A DNA stretch of 64,000 nucleotides, taken from the NCBI GenBank assembly GCA_963787895.1, contig CAWBEX010000002.1:186001-250000 (forward strand). The letters run 5' to 3'. Positions within the stretch are counted from its first letter, which is position 1. Every line of letters starts with the position of its first letter. Under the pieces are notes generated by a model, which did not search any database, had not been told where the DNA came from, and saw only the letters and a list, made by a program, of their open reading frames with translations. This DNA is from Anderseniella sp963787895 (GTDB lineage: Bacteria > Pseudomonadota > Alphaproteobacteria > Rhizobiales > Aestuariivirgaceae). Shown here in pieces: positions 43,227-51,500 of this stretch. A program made the position numbers and the translations under genes.

Positions 43227-43706
43227 ATGCCCGATATCAGCTTCCAACTGGTGCAGGCAGGCCTCGGCGATGCCGGAACGATTGACCCTATGGTGAAGTC
43301 GTTTCACATCGAAGAAGGTGCCATTGTCAGCGACCGGGTACGCCGCAACACAGTTGAGACACTTCTCGCCAACCCCGCCTTCGGCCGAATTTTTCTGGTC
43401 GAACTTGCAGACGGAGCAAGAGCCGGCTACGCAGCCCTTGCCTTTGGTTTCTCGCTGGAGTTTGGAGGCCGTGACGCTTTCCTAGATGAACTGTACATAC
43501 TGCCAGCCTACCGTGGCAGAGGTCTGGGCGGCGCCACGCTTGCTGCTGTCAACAACTGGGTGGAGGCAGAAGGTATTTGTGCACTTCATCTGGAAGTTGA
43601 GAAAGCCAACAAGACAGCAAAGCAATTGTATTTGAAATCCGGCTTCGCTGACCGCGAACACTACCATCTCATGACACGCCAGATTGCTGATGTGAGATCA
43701 AGCTGA
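43227..43706 (+). CDS. GNAT-family N-acetyltransferase
   Basis: A 159-aa GNAT acetyltransferase. The acetyl-CoA loop YILPAYRGRGLGGATLAAVNNW (about residues 90-111) and the C-terminal LHLEVEKANKTAKQLYLKSGF strand are typical. It follows the amidohydrolase by 11 bases with GGACAGG upstream, so they form an operon. The substrate is unknown. The mmgR-like sRNA on the other strand ends just past its stop. Confidence 0.9.
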   Translation: MPDISFQLVQAGLGDAGTIDPMVKSFHIEEGAIVSDRVRRNTVETLLANPAFGRIFLVELADGARAGYAALAFGFSLEFGGRDAFLDELYILPAYRGRGLGGATLAAVNNWVEAEGICALHLEVEKANKTAKQLYLKSGFADREHYHLMTRQIADVRSS

Positions 43707-43710
43707 TGCC

Positions 43711-43813
43711 AAGAAAAAGGGCCGCACGAACCAATGGCTCGGCGGCCCAAGTCTAGGGAGGAAACGCCCATAAAGGGCAAGCTAAACAACGAGACTGATC
43801 TGTTGTCTTCGCT
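43711..43813 (-). ncRNA. mmgR: mmgR/suhB-family (alpha-r8) small RNA, candidate
   Basis: On the minus strand: a small 5' hairpin GCCC-TTTAT-GGGC (43766-43778), the single-stranded decamer TTTCCTCCCT (43755-43764) that I recall as the hallmark of alpha-r8/MmgR sRNAs, then a strong terminator hairpin GGGCCGC-CGAGCC ... GGTTCG-T-GCGGCCC followed by TTTTTCTT (43711-43748). A candidate promoter CTTGAA-N17-CAATAT (43843-43848, 43820-43825) would start it near 43813; a shorter ~78-nt form starting near 43790 is also possible. The anti-Shine-Dalgarno-like decamer suggests mRNA repression by base-pairing. In S. meliloti MmgR limits PHB accumulation. The nearby monophosphatase gene matches the historic 'suhB RNA' context. 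Confidence 0.8.
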
Positions 43814-44055
43814 GAACATATATTGCACTGCACATTGGCGGTTTCAAGACATGATCAGCATGAAAGATATCATACCCACAGCGCATGCTGGCAGCTAAAT
43901 ATTCTCATAACATACTGATATAAATGAGTTTTATGGCAAAATGCGTAAGTAAAGAGCGTGGATCACCTGGCCGATTGCGCACCTGATATGCGCTTGCCGC
44001 ATAACTAATTCGGCCAAGAAGGGTGTAATTTGTGCACTGCGAAATGGATTTGTGA
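43814..44055. other. AT-rich spacer between the sRNA and hisN
   Basis: No gene seen. It contains the sRNA's candidate promoter (minus strand) and must contain the promoter for the plus-strand phosphatase gene. Base composition drops clearly around 43890-43950 (TAAATATTCTCATAACAT type sequence). Confidence 0.5.
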
Positions 44056-44838
44056 ATGGCAGAAGACATCGAATTACTTGAATTTGCGATCAACCTTGCC
44101 AGAACCGCCGGGCAAGTGGCATTGCCGCTGTTCCGGCAGGATCTGGTAATCTCCAGCAAGTTGCATGACGGGTTCGACCCCGTAACCCAGGCCGACCGTG
44201 CTGCGGAAGCGGCCATGCGCAAATGCATCGAGCAGACCTTCCCTGGCCACGGCATCATTGGTGAAGAGTTTGGCGTTAAGCCGCCAGACAGCGAATATGC
44301 CTGGATACTCGACCCCATAGATGGAACCCGCAGCTTCATTTGCGGCACCCCGACCTGGATGACGCTTATCGCCCTGACCCGCAACGGCAAGCCTGTGGCA
44401 GGTGTTGCCAGCCAGCCATTCACCGGCGAAATTTTTGCGGGCACCCCGAAAGCCTCTTACCTGTTGCACAATGGTAAAAAGTTGGCGCTGGCTACCACCA
44501 CATGCTGCCATTTGAACGAGGTGCTGGCAGGCACAACAGCGCCGGCTCTGTTTCGGAAAAACGGGCACGAAACCAGACTTGAAAATTTACAGGCAGGCGT
44601 CCGCCATATGCGTTTTGATGCCGACGCATATTTTCACTGCATGGTTGCTGCCGGTCAATTGGGAGTAAGCCTGGATACAGGTCTGCAGTCTTACGATATC
44701 GCTGCGCTTGTTCCCATTATTGAAGGAGCCGGAGGCATTGTCACCACCTGGCAGGGCGCAGATGCGAGAGACGGGGGCGACATATTGGCCGCTGCCAACA
44801 GATCACTGCACGAGCAGGCCATGGCCTTGCTGGCATAA
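44056..44838 (+). CDS. hisN: inositol-monophosphatase-family phosphatase, probable histidinol-phosphatase
   Basis: A 260-aa IMPase-family protein. Metal sites appear as GIIGEEFG (about 73-80) and DPIDGTRSFICG (about 91-102), with the third Asp in LQSYDIAALVPIIEGAGG. The DGTRSF-CGTPTW-TLIAL form is closer to HisN-type histidinol-phosphatases than to SuhB, though the two are hard to separate. Mg2+-dependent cytosolic phosphatase. Monocistronic by position; the next gene is convergent. Confidence 0.86.
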   Translation: MAEDIELLEFAINLARTAGQVALPLFRQDLVISSKLHDGFDPVTQADRAAEAAMRKCIEQTFPGHGIIGEEFGVKPPDSEYAWILDPIDGTRSFICGTPTWMTLIALTRNGKPVAGVASQPFTGEIFAGTPKASYLLHNGKKLALATTTCCHLNEVLAGTTAPALFRKNGHETRLENLQAGVRHMRFDADAYFHCMVAAGQLGVSLDTGLQSYDIAALVPIIEGAGGIVTTWQGADARDGGDILAAANRSLHEQAMALLA

Positions 44839-44857
44839 ACGGCCAAGCAGACGGGCC

Positions 44858-45811
44858 TTATGATTTGCGCACGTGGTCTGCCACAAAAGCATCAAAAGCT
44901 GCGAAAAACTGGTCCCGGAACGCTTCGCGTTCACAAAGAATATCGTGCTTGGATCCGTTAATCGTTACGCTGGCTGCCCCCGGCACAAACCGGGCAAACT
45001 GCTGAATCGCCTCATTGGAAACAACTTTCTCGCCACCTGCAATGACCAGCAGGGCCGGGCATCGCAGCGGCGAGGTATCATCCAGCGCCTGCAGCTTAGC
45101 ACAAGAGCGCAGCGCTGCAGCGGCCCAGCCAACAGTTGGAGCGCTTGCGGCCAGGCCAGGAGCCTCCTGCCACAGCCGCGCGTTTCGCAGAAACCGGGTC
45201 TTGTCGCCGGTCAGCGGGTTGTTCTCGAAACCCTCTGGAACCGGAAGGCGACCAGAATGGAACGGCAGTTTGAGCCGGCCAAGGCCGAGCCTGGCCATTG
45301 CATGGACAATTGTGGATTTCATCCAGCGCGGCATGCGGCTCATCGGCACATCTATAAAGGGCGCGACCATAACGGCTGCTTCAAACCAGTTGTACCTGGC
45401 AATGAGCCTCAACCCTATGTGCCCACCCATGGAGTTGCCCAACATCACATACGGAGGCGGGCAATCCGGCAGCACGATCTCCTGCATGAACCTGGTAAAA
45501 TCCCCGATGTACTTGTCAAAATTGCTGCAATGACCATAGCGTGGCGTACGTGTTGCTTCTGGTGAACCGCCCTGCCCGCGCCAATCAAACGTGGCAACCT
45601 GAAAACCACGCGCCGCAAGGTCTCTGATTGTCTCGAAATTGCGCTCAATGCACTCTCCCCTGCCCTGGAGAAAGCAAACCGTTCCGCGCACTGGTCCTTC
45701 TGGTGCAAATATGCCGTAGCGCAGCACCACCCCGGGCGCGACCTGCAAGTGGCCCTCCGTTGCACCAGTGGGCACGGGATTGCCAGCCACCAGTACAAAA
45801 CCATCGCGCAT
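44858..45811 (-). CDS. alpha/beta hydrolase, lysophospholipase-like
   Basis: A 317-aa serine hydrolase (Hydrolase_4 / PldB type). FLQGRGECIERNFETIRDL near the N-terminus (monoglyceride-lipase pattern), FDWRGQGGS, nucleophile elbow GNSMGGH (Ser about residue 124), Asp in LLVIAGGEKVVSNEA region and C-terminal His in INGSKHDIL. No signal peptide, so cytosolic or membrane-associated. Convergent with the phosphatase gene (20 bases between stops). Confidence 0.9.
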   Translation of the reverse strand: MRDGFVLVAGNPVPTGATEGHLQVAPGVVLRYGIFAPEGPVRGTVCFLQGRGECIERNFETIRDLAARGFQVATFDWRGQGGSPEATRTPRYGHCSNFDKYIGDFTRFMQEIVLPDCPPPYVMLGNSMGGHIGLRLIARYNWFEAAVMVAPFIDVPMSRMPRWMKSTIVHAMARLGLGRLKLPFHSGRLPVPEGFENNPLTGDKTRFLRNARLWQEAPGLAASAPTVGWAAAALRSCAKLQALDDTSPLRCPALLVIAGGEKVVSNEAIQQFARFVPGAASVTINGSKHDILCEREAFRDQFFAAFDAFVADHVRKS

Positions 45812-45935
45812 CAGTGCCTCTTGAAAACTGCGTCACCTGTATTGGCGGCTGCCGCCACAGGCTGACTTCCGTCATCTGGAAATCTTGGTAGACCAAGCAG
45901 AGACTTGCAGCAAGCACACACACTCTTTCAGCGGA

Positions 45936-45963
45936 CTTGAAATTTGCAGAATGGTTCCTAAAT
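45936..45963 (+). promoter_or_regulatory. RpoH (sigma-32)-type heat-shock promoter of hsp20
   Basis: CTTGAAA (45936-45942) and CCTAAAT (45957-45963), 17 bases after CTTG, match the alphaproteobacterial RpoH pattern CTTG-N17/18-CYTATNT with one mismatch region. The predicted start near 45970 coincides with the first base of the ROSE-like leader. Confidence 0.7.
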
Positions 45964-45969
45964 CAGGCC

Positions 45970-46061
45970 TGTGGACGCCGATTGGGTCCACAAGCTGTCA
46001 GTCACCTTGTCCCGCTTTTTGGGAAAGGTGCTCAGTTGCAAACATCGCTTTTGAAAGGATG
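45970..46061 (+). promoter_or_regulatory. ROSE-like RNA thermometer in the hsp20 leader
   Basis: Three consecutive hairpins: TGTGGAC/GTCCACA (45970-45992); CACCTT-G-TCCC/GGGA-AAGGTG (46003-46030); and CATC-G-CTT/AAGGATG (46043-46061), which sequesters the Shine-Dalgarno AAGGA. The last contains UCGCU with a bulged G opposite the Shine-Dalgarno, the U(U/C)GCU hallmark of ROSE elements that melt on heat shock. Found where ROSE elements occur: directly before a rhizobial-type small heat-shock gene. Confidence 0.8.
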
Positions 46062-46067
46062 ACAACA

Positions 46068-46517
46068 ATGTTTGATTTGACCCCCTTGTACCGCACAGGC
46101 GTTGGCTTTGACCGCCTGGCCCAGATGCTGAACGAAGTAAACAATTTCGATGCCCCGTCATACCCGCCCTACAACATCGAGCGCACCGGCGACGATACAT
46201 ACCGCATCACCATGGCCGTTGCAGGCTTCACGCCCGACGAACTCAACATCGAGGTGAAGAGCAATGCGCTTACCGTAGCCGGACAGAAGACGGAGCGTCC
46301 CGAGCAGCCTGAATTTTTGCATCAGGGAATTGCTGCGCGCAACTTCGAGCGCCGCTTCCAGCTTGCCGATCATGTAGAGGTTACTGGTGCTGACATGGAA
46401 AACGGCCTGCTTCACATTGATCTCAAGCGCGAGATCCCCGAAGCCATGAAGCCGCGCACCATTGCAATCAACGGTGCCAAGACCAAGGCCAAACTAATCG
46501 AGGACAAGGCTGCCTGA
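46068..46517 (+). CDS. Hsp20-family small heat-shock protein (IbpA-like)
   Basis: A 149-aa alpha-crystallin-domain chaperone. FDLTPLYRTGVGFDRLAQML is the IbpA N-terminus; the domain spans about residues 32-128 (YNIERTGDDTYRITMAVAGF, ARNFERRFQLADHVEV, NGLLHIDLKREIPE) with PRTIAIN as the C-terminal IxI anchor. ATG 46068 has AAGGA 8 bases upstream; ATG 46059 is an alternative. Controlled by an RpoH-type promoter and a ROSE-like leader, and closed by its own terminator. Confidence 0.93.
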   Translation: MFDLTPLYRTGVGFDRLAQMLNEVNNFDAPSYPPYNIERTGDDTYRITMAVAGFTPDELNIEVKSNALTVAGQKTERPEQPEFLHQGIAARNFERRFQLADHVEVTGADMENGLLHIDLKREIPEAMKPRTIAINGAKTKAKLIEDKAA

Positions 46518-46544
46518 CCCAGGCTGTCCGCAATCCTTGAAACG

Positions 46545-46573
46545 GGCGCCGGGAGAGATTCCGGCGCCTTTGC
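46545..46573 (+). terminator. terminator of hsp20
   Basis: GGCGCCGG / CCGGCGCC, perfect 8-bp stem (46545-46552, 46561-46568), 8-base loop, followed by TTTGCTATTT, 28 bases past the stop. Confidence 0.75.
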
Positions 46574-46585
46574 TATTTGCCATAT

Positions 46586-46972
46586 CTACTTGCGTTTCTT
46601 GCGCCGCTTTTTGGGCGTTTGTTTACGAACATCCGAGCCTTCACGCACCACATCGAGTATCTGCCCGTCAAACTGACTGATTGTCACCTTGTATTTGCGG
46701 CCATCATCTCCAATCGCGAGATACACAAACGGCAGATGCCGCTTACAGCGGATGGCATCCAGCACACGGTACCCATCATCACGCAGCAGCCGCGCTGCAT
46801 CCACACAATTGAGGTCGAAGCGCCCGTAACCATCCCTGTCCGGATAAGGATACTGATAGGGGTTATAGCCAGGCGGAGCGTATATGCGCAGTTCCTGTGC
46901 CTGCAACGGGATCAATCCTGACACCGCAAACAGCGCTGCAAGCGCCAACGCGCTCAGGCGTTTCTGTTCCAC
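46586..46972 (-). CDS. small secreted protein with PepSY-like domain
   Basis: A 128-aa protein with a signal peptide (MEQKRLSALALAALFAVSGLIPLQA, cleavage about 25). The mature part has a Tyr/Pro-rich segment (YAPPGYNPYQYPYP), a domain with DAARLLRDDGYRVLDAIRCKR and GRKYKVTISQFDGQIL that looks PepSY-like, and a strongly basic tail KRRKKRK. It overlaps the threonine aldolase's 3' end by 19 bases and is co-directional, so co-transcription is likely though no functional link is evident. Confidence 0.72.
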   Translation of the reverse strand: MEQKRLSALALAALFAVSGLIPLQAQELRIYAPPGYNPYQYPYPDRDGYGRFDLNCVDAARLLRDDGYRVLDAIRCKRHLPFVYLAIGDDGRKYKVTISQFDGQILDVVREGSDVRKQTPKKRRKKRK

Positions 46973-48018
46973 TTTTCAACCTCACTCACCAGTGCGTCAC
47001 ACTGCTGCCTGCTCGTCAGATACGAACACACAAACCGGACAAACTTCTCATTCTGCCCGATCTCGTCAGTTCCAGGTCCTGCACCTGGCCACTCATGAAA
47101 CACGGCCCCGCTTGCCTGCAGATGATCGTGCAGCGCGCACGTCATGATCGCAAACACCTCATTGGCATCAGTGGGCAGCGGTAATCGCAATTTGCCGGTA
47201 TTTCTCAAGGCCTGCGTCAGGTAGGACGCAGTCTCATTGGCGTGGCGTGCATTGTTCAACCATAGATCATTGTCCAGATACGCATTCATTTGGGCGCCAA
47301 GATAGCGGCCCTTGGACAAAAGCTGGGCAGCGCGCATGCGACGGTACTGAAAATCCTGCGCCAGCGACCGGTCAAAGAAGATGACCGCTTCCAGCATCAT
47401 CGCGCCGTTCTTGGTGGCGCCAAATGACAATGCGTCCACTCCGGCCTTCCATGTCATCTCAGCCGGCGTGCAGCCCAGCGAGACCAGGGCATTGGTGAAT
47501 CGCGCACCATCCATATGAAGCCGCATGCCGTGCGATTTTGCCAGCTTTGCAATCGCCGCAATCTCATCCGGCGTGTACACGGTGCCAAGCTCGCTAGCCT
47601 GAGTAATGGAAATTGCCGAAGGCTTGGGGTCGTGCTCACCACGAATGAACCCATTCAGCACCCTTGCAATACTGGCTGGTTGCAGCTTGCCAGCAGCATC
47701 GTTTATGCCGATCAGCTTTGCGCCGCCCGAAAACAGTTCGGGCGCGCCACATTCATCCACCAGGATGTGTGCATCACCATGGCAAATCACACCACCGTAA
47801 GGCGGCACCATCGCCGACAACCCGAGCGAATTGGCCGCCGTGCCGGTCAGCACCAGAAAAACGTCGAGCTCGCAGCCGAATATATCTGCCAGCTGCTTCT
47901 CCGCGCGGGCGGTAAATTCATCCGCACCGTAAGAGCCTTGCGTGCCTGAATTGGCAGCCGCCATCGCTGCCATGATGTCAGGATGCACGCCATATACATT
48001 ATCACTCGCGAAATTCAT
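46954..48018 (-). CDS. low-specificity L-threonine aldolase family PLP enzyme
   Basis: A 354-aa fold-type I PLP lyase cleaving threonine/allo-threonine to glycine and acetaldehyde. FASDNVYGVHPDIMAAM, GTAANSLGLSAM, HMDGARFTNAL and the PLP-Lys in SFGATKNGAMM (usual form SFGGTKNG) are visible. ATG 48018 is preferred over the TTG at 48027. About 80 bases upstream there is a 16-base palindrome. Confidence 0.9.
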   Translation of the reverse strand: MNFASDNVYGVHPDIMAAMAAANSGTQGSYGADEFTARAEKQLADIFGCELDVFLVLTGTAANSLGLSAMVPPYGGVICHGDAHILVDECGAPELFSGGAKLIGINDAAGKLQPASIARVLNGFIRGEHDPKPSAISITQASELGTVYTPDEIAAIAKLAKSHGMRLHMDGARFTNALVSLGCTPAEMTWKAGVDALSFGATKNGAMMLEAVIFFDRSLAQDFQYRRMRAAQLLSKGRYLGAQMNAYLDNDLWLNNARHANETASYLTQALRNTGKLRLPLPTDANEVFAIMTCALHDHLQASGAVFHEWPGAGPGTDEIGQNEKFVRFVCSYLTSRQQCDALVSEVEKWNRNA

Positions 48019-48098
48019 GTCCGTCAAAGCTCTGCCCTTGCTGCAATCTCAATTACAATGCTGCAGACCTAGCACAGCCTCGCAAGCAGGCACAGGTG

Positions 48099-48114
48099 GC
48101 ATGGTGCACCATGC
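48099..48114. promoter_or_regulatory. 16-base perfect palindrome upstream of threonine aldolase
   Basis: GCATGGTGCACCATGC, fully self-complementary, 81-96 bases upstream of the threonine aldolase ATG and about 430 bases before gltB. Possibly an operator for a dimeric regulator; none is encoded next to it. Confidence 0.4.
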
Positions 48115-48445
48115 GTCAAATCATGCGCCTTATCTGGCTCTATCAGCGCTTGCATATTGGCTGGATATCTGGCACAAAATGCACAACTTAGGACAGCAAG
48201 CCTGACCTAAATTCACAAGCAGACCACCAAAGCTTCGGGCAAGAGCGCGAATGACTACAAAAACCAGCATAAAACGTCGGGGCACGGTCTGCCTGACCCA
48301 GGGAAAACGCTCAAGGCTCAAACGCTCTTAATGAACGTCGCTCAAGGGCAATTCCCTGACAAGCAGGGGGTGCACGGGCAACAGCGTTCCAATAGAGCTG
48401 CCGGCAGGCGCTACATGCGCAATTTCGGCAATCTCGATTGAGCAA

Positions 48446-48474
48446 TTGTTCTCCAGCACACCGAAAAGTATAGA
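48446..48474 (+). promoter_or_regulatory. candidate gltB promoter
   Basis: TTGTTC (48446-48451), 17-base spacer, TATAGA (48469-48474). Predicted start near 48481 gives a 64-base leader before ATG 48545 with AAGGA at 48532-48536, supporting the downstream gltB start. Confidence 0.55.
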
Positions 48475-48544
48475 TGATCTGCACAGCCGCGGTTCGGACT
48501 TAGTCTCACGAATTCCGCAGCCCAAAATGGCAAGGATGACAGGC

Positions 48545-51500
48545 ATGACATATGATGTTTCTGCACGCTCGAAGGCTCTGACACAGGCCGGATTGCCAGC
48601 AAAAACCGGCCTCTATGATCCTGCCAATGAACACGACGCTTGCGGCGTCGGCATGATAGCCAATATCAACAATGAAAAAAGCCACCGGATTGTTGCCGAT
48701 GGTCTGCGCATCCTGGAAAACCTGGAACACCGCGGAGCTGTCGGAGCCGACCCAAAGGCGGGCGATGGTGCGGGCATCCTGTTGCAAATCCCGCATGACT
48801 TTTTCAGCACCGAAGCAAAGCGCCTCGGCTTCAAGCTGCCCAAGGCAGGTGACTATGGCGTCGGGTTTGTATTTCTGCCGCGCGATGCTGCAGTGCGCGA
48901 ACGCATTGAGCACATTTTCGCAAAGGCCGCACTTGAAGAAGGCCTTGAGGTGCTTGGCTGGCGCGATGTGCCGGTCAACCGTGATGTGCTGGGCAAGTCC
49001 GTGCTGGCCAGCGAACCATTTCACCGTCAGGTATTCGTGGCGCGCGGTCCCGGCTTCAACGATACCGATCCGTTGAGCTTCGCCCGCAAGCTCTATGTCA
49101 TGCGCAAGGTCGTATCCAACCGCGTCACCTCCATCGCAGACACCGATTCATCCGGCTATTATGTCGTGTCCATGTCGCCAGACACTATTGTGTACAAAGG
49201 TCTTGTGCTGGGCATGAACCTGGGCGACTACTACACCGACCTGAAGAATGAAAAGGTGACTTCCGCACTGGCACTTGTGCACCAGCGGTTTTCCACCAAC
49301 ACCTTCCCGTCCTGGCCACTGGCGCACCCTTACCGCATGATCTGCCATAACGGTGAAATCAACACCCTGCGCGGCAACTACAACTGGATGGAAGCACGCT
49401 ACGCGACCATGAGTTCAGAGCTGTTCGGCGCGGACATGGAAAAGTTGTGGCCGATTTCATATGAGGGACAATCAGATTCAGCCTGTTTCGACAACGCGCT
49501 GGAGCTGCTCCAGTTTGCCGGATACCCCATGCCGCACGCCATGATGATGTTGATACCGGAAGCCTGGGCCGGCAATCCGCTCATGGATGAGAACCGGCGT
49601 GCCTTCTACGAATACCACGCCGCCTTGATGGAGCCATGGGATGGTCCTGCTGCCATAGCCTTCACCAATGGACGCCAGATCGGTGCCACGCTCGACCGCA
49701 ATGGCCTGCGCCCTGCCCGCTATCTGGTCACCAATGACGGCTTCGTCATGCTTGCATCTGAAATGGGCGTGCTTGATTTCGCCGAAGAGAGCATCATCAC
49801 CAAGTGGCGCCTGCAGCCAGGCAAGATGCTGCTCATTGATCTGGAAGAAAAGCGCATCATCTCTGACGAGGAACTGAAGGAAAGCCTCTCGACGAGGTTC
49901 CCGTACCGGGAGTGGCTCGACCGCACACAGGTGCTGCTCAAGGACATGCCTGCTTCCAAGCCGCGCGCCGGGCAAACCAACGTGTCTTTGCTCGATCGTC
50001 AACAGGCCTTCGGATACACCCAGGAAGATATCAAGTTCCTGCTTGCACCAATGGCCCAGACCGGCCAGGAGGCAATCGGATCCATGGGTACAGACACGCC
50101 CATCTCGGCGCTGTCATCGAAGCCCAAGCTTCTGCACACATACTTCAAGCAGCTATTCGCGCAGGTCACTAACCCGCCAATCGACCCGATCCGTGAAGAG
50201 CTGGTCATGTCGCTGGTATCGTTTATCGGCCCGCGCCCCAATCTGCTCGACCTGAAGGGCACATCGCGCCAGAAGCGCCTGGAGGTGCCGCAACCGATCC
50301 TTACCAACGAGGACCTGGAAAAGATCCGCGTCATCGGAGACATCAAGGACAACGACTTCCTGACCATCACGCTGGACATAACCTTCCCGGCGGAGAACGG
50401 CGCAAATGGCCTTGAACAGGCCCTGGATCAATTGTGCGCGCGCGCTGAAAGCTCGGTGCATGAAGGCCACAACATCATCATCCTCTCAGACCGGGCTGTT
50501 TCTGCTGACCGGGTGCCGATTCCGTCCTTGCTGGCAACATCAGCAGTTCACCATCACTTGATCCGCAAGGGCTTGCGGACGTCGGTTGGTCTTGTTGTTG
50601 AAACCGGCGAAGCGCGCGAAGTGCACCAGTTTGCAACCCTGGCCGGCTATGGCGCAGAGGCCATCAACCCTTGGCTGGCTTTCGAAACACTGACTGAAAT
50701 GCTGCCGAAACTGGCTGAAGAGGTCAGCCATGAAGAGGCCAACAAGCGCTTCATGAAGGCCATCAACAAGGGCCTGCTCAAGGTCATGTCCAAGATGGGC
50801 ATCTCCACATACCAGTCCTATTGCGGCGCGCAGATATTCGATGCCGTCGGACTCAAGCAACCATTTATCGACCGCTTCTTTACCGGCACATCAACACAGG
50901 TCGAAGGGGTTGGCCTTGCCGAAATTGCCACGGAAACCGTGGCACGCCACCAAATCGCGTTCTCTGACGCACCTGTTTACAAGGATGCACTGGACGTTGG
51001 CGGCGAGTATGCTTTCCGTTTCCGTGGCGAAAGCCACGTCTGGCGGCCGCAGGTCGTAGCAGACCTGCAGCACGCCGTGCGCGGCAACATTCCTGCAAAA
51101 TACCGGGAATTTGCCCAGCAAATAAATGAACAGGCACACCAACTGATGACTTTGCGCGGCCTGTTCCGCCTGCGTCCGGCAGAGGAAATGGGCAGAAGCC
51201 CCGTCCCGCTGGACGAGGTAGAGCCTGCTTCCGAGATCGTCAAGCGCTTTGCAACCGGTGCCATGTCCTTCGGTTCCATCAGCCGCGAGGCACACACAAC
51301 GCTGGCCATTGCCATGAACAAGATTGGCGGCAAGTCAAATACAGGCGAAGGCGGGGAGGAACCAGACCGCTTCAAGCCATTGCCAAACGGTGACTCCATG
51401 CGATCCGCCATCAAGCAGGTCGCCTCCGGCCGCTTTGGCGTAACCACCGAATACCTTGTCAACTCCGACATGATCCAGATCAAGATGGCCCAGGGCGCAA

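Larger units (their letters stand above)
48019..48544. other. 526-base divergent region between threonine aldolase and gltB
   Basis: No gene. It holds a perfect palindrome (48099-48114), a repeated CGCTCAAGG element (48307-48360), and the likely gltB promoter (48446-48474). The gltB frame can be read open from 48446, but that start would coincide with the -35 box. Confidence 0.6.

Noticed and set aside
48168..48185. Possible sigma-54 promoter (TGGCACAAAATGCAC) upstream of gltB
   Set aside because: The GG and GC elements are 8 bases apart instead of the required 10.
48446..48544. Longer GltB start at 48446
   Set aside because: That codon coincides with the -35 box of the likely promoter, and the ATG at 48545 has a better Shine-Dalgarno and normal propeptide length.
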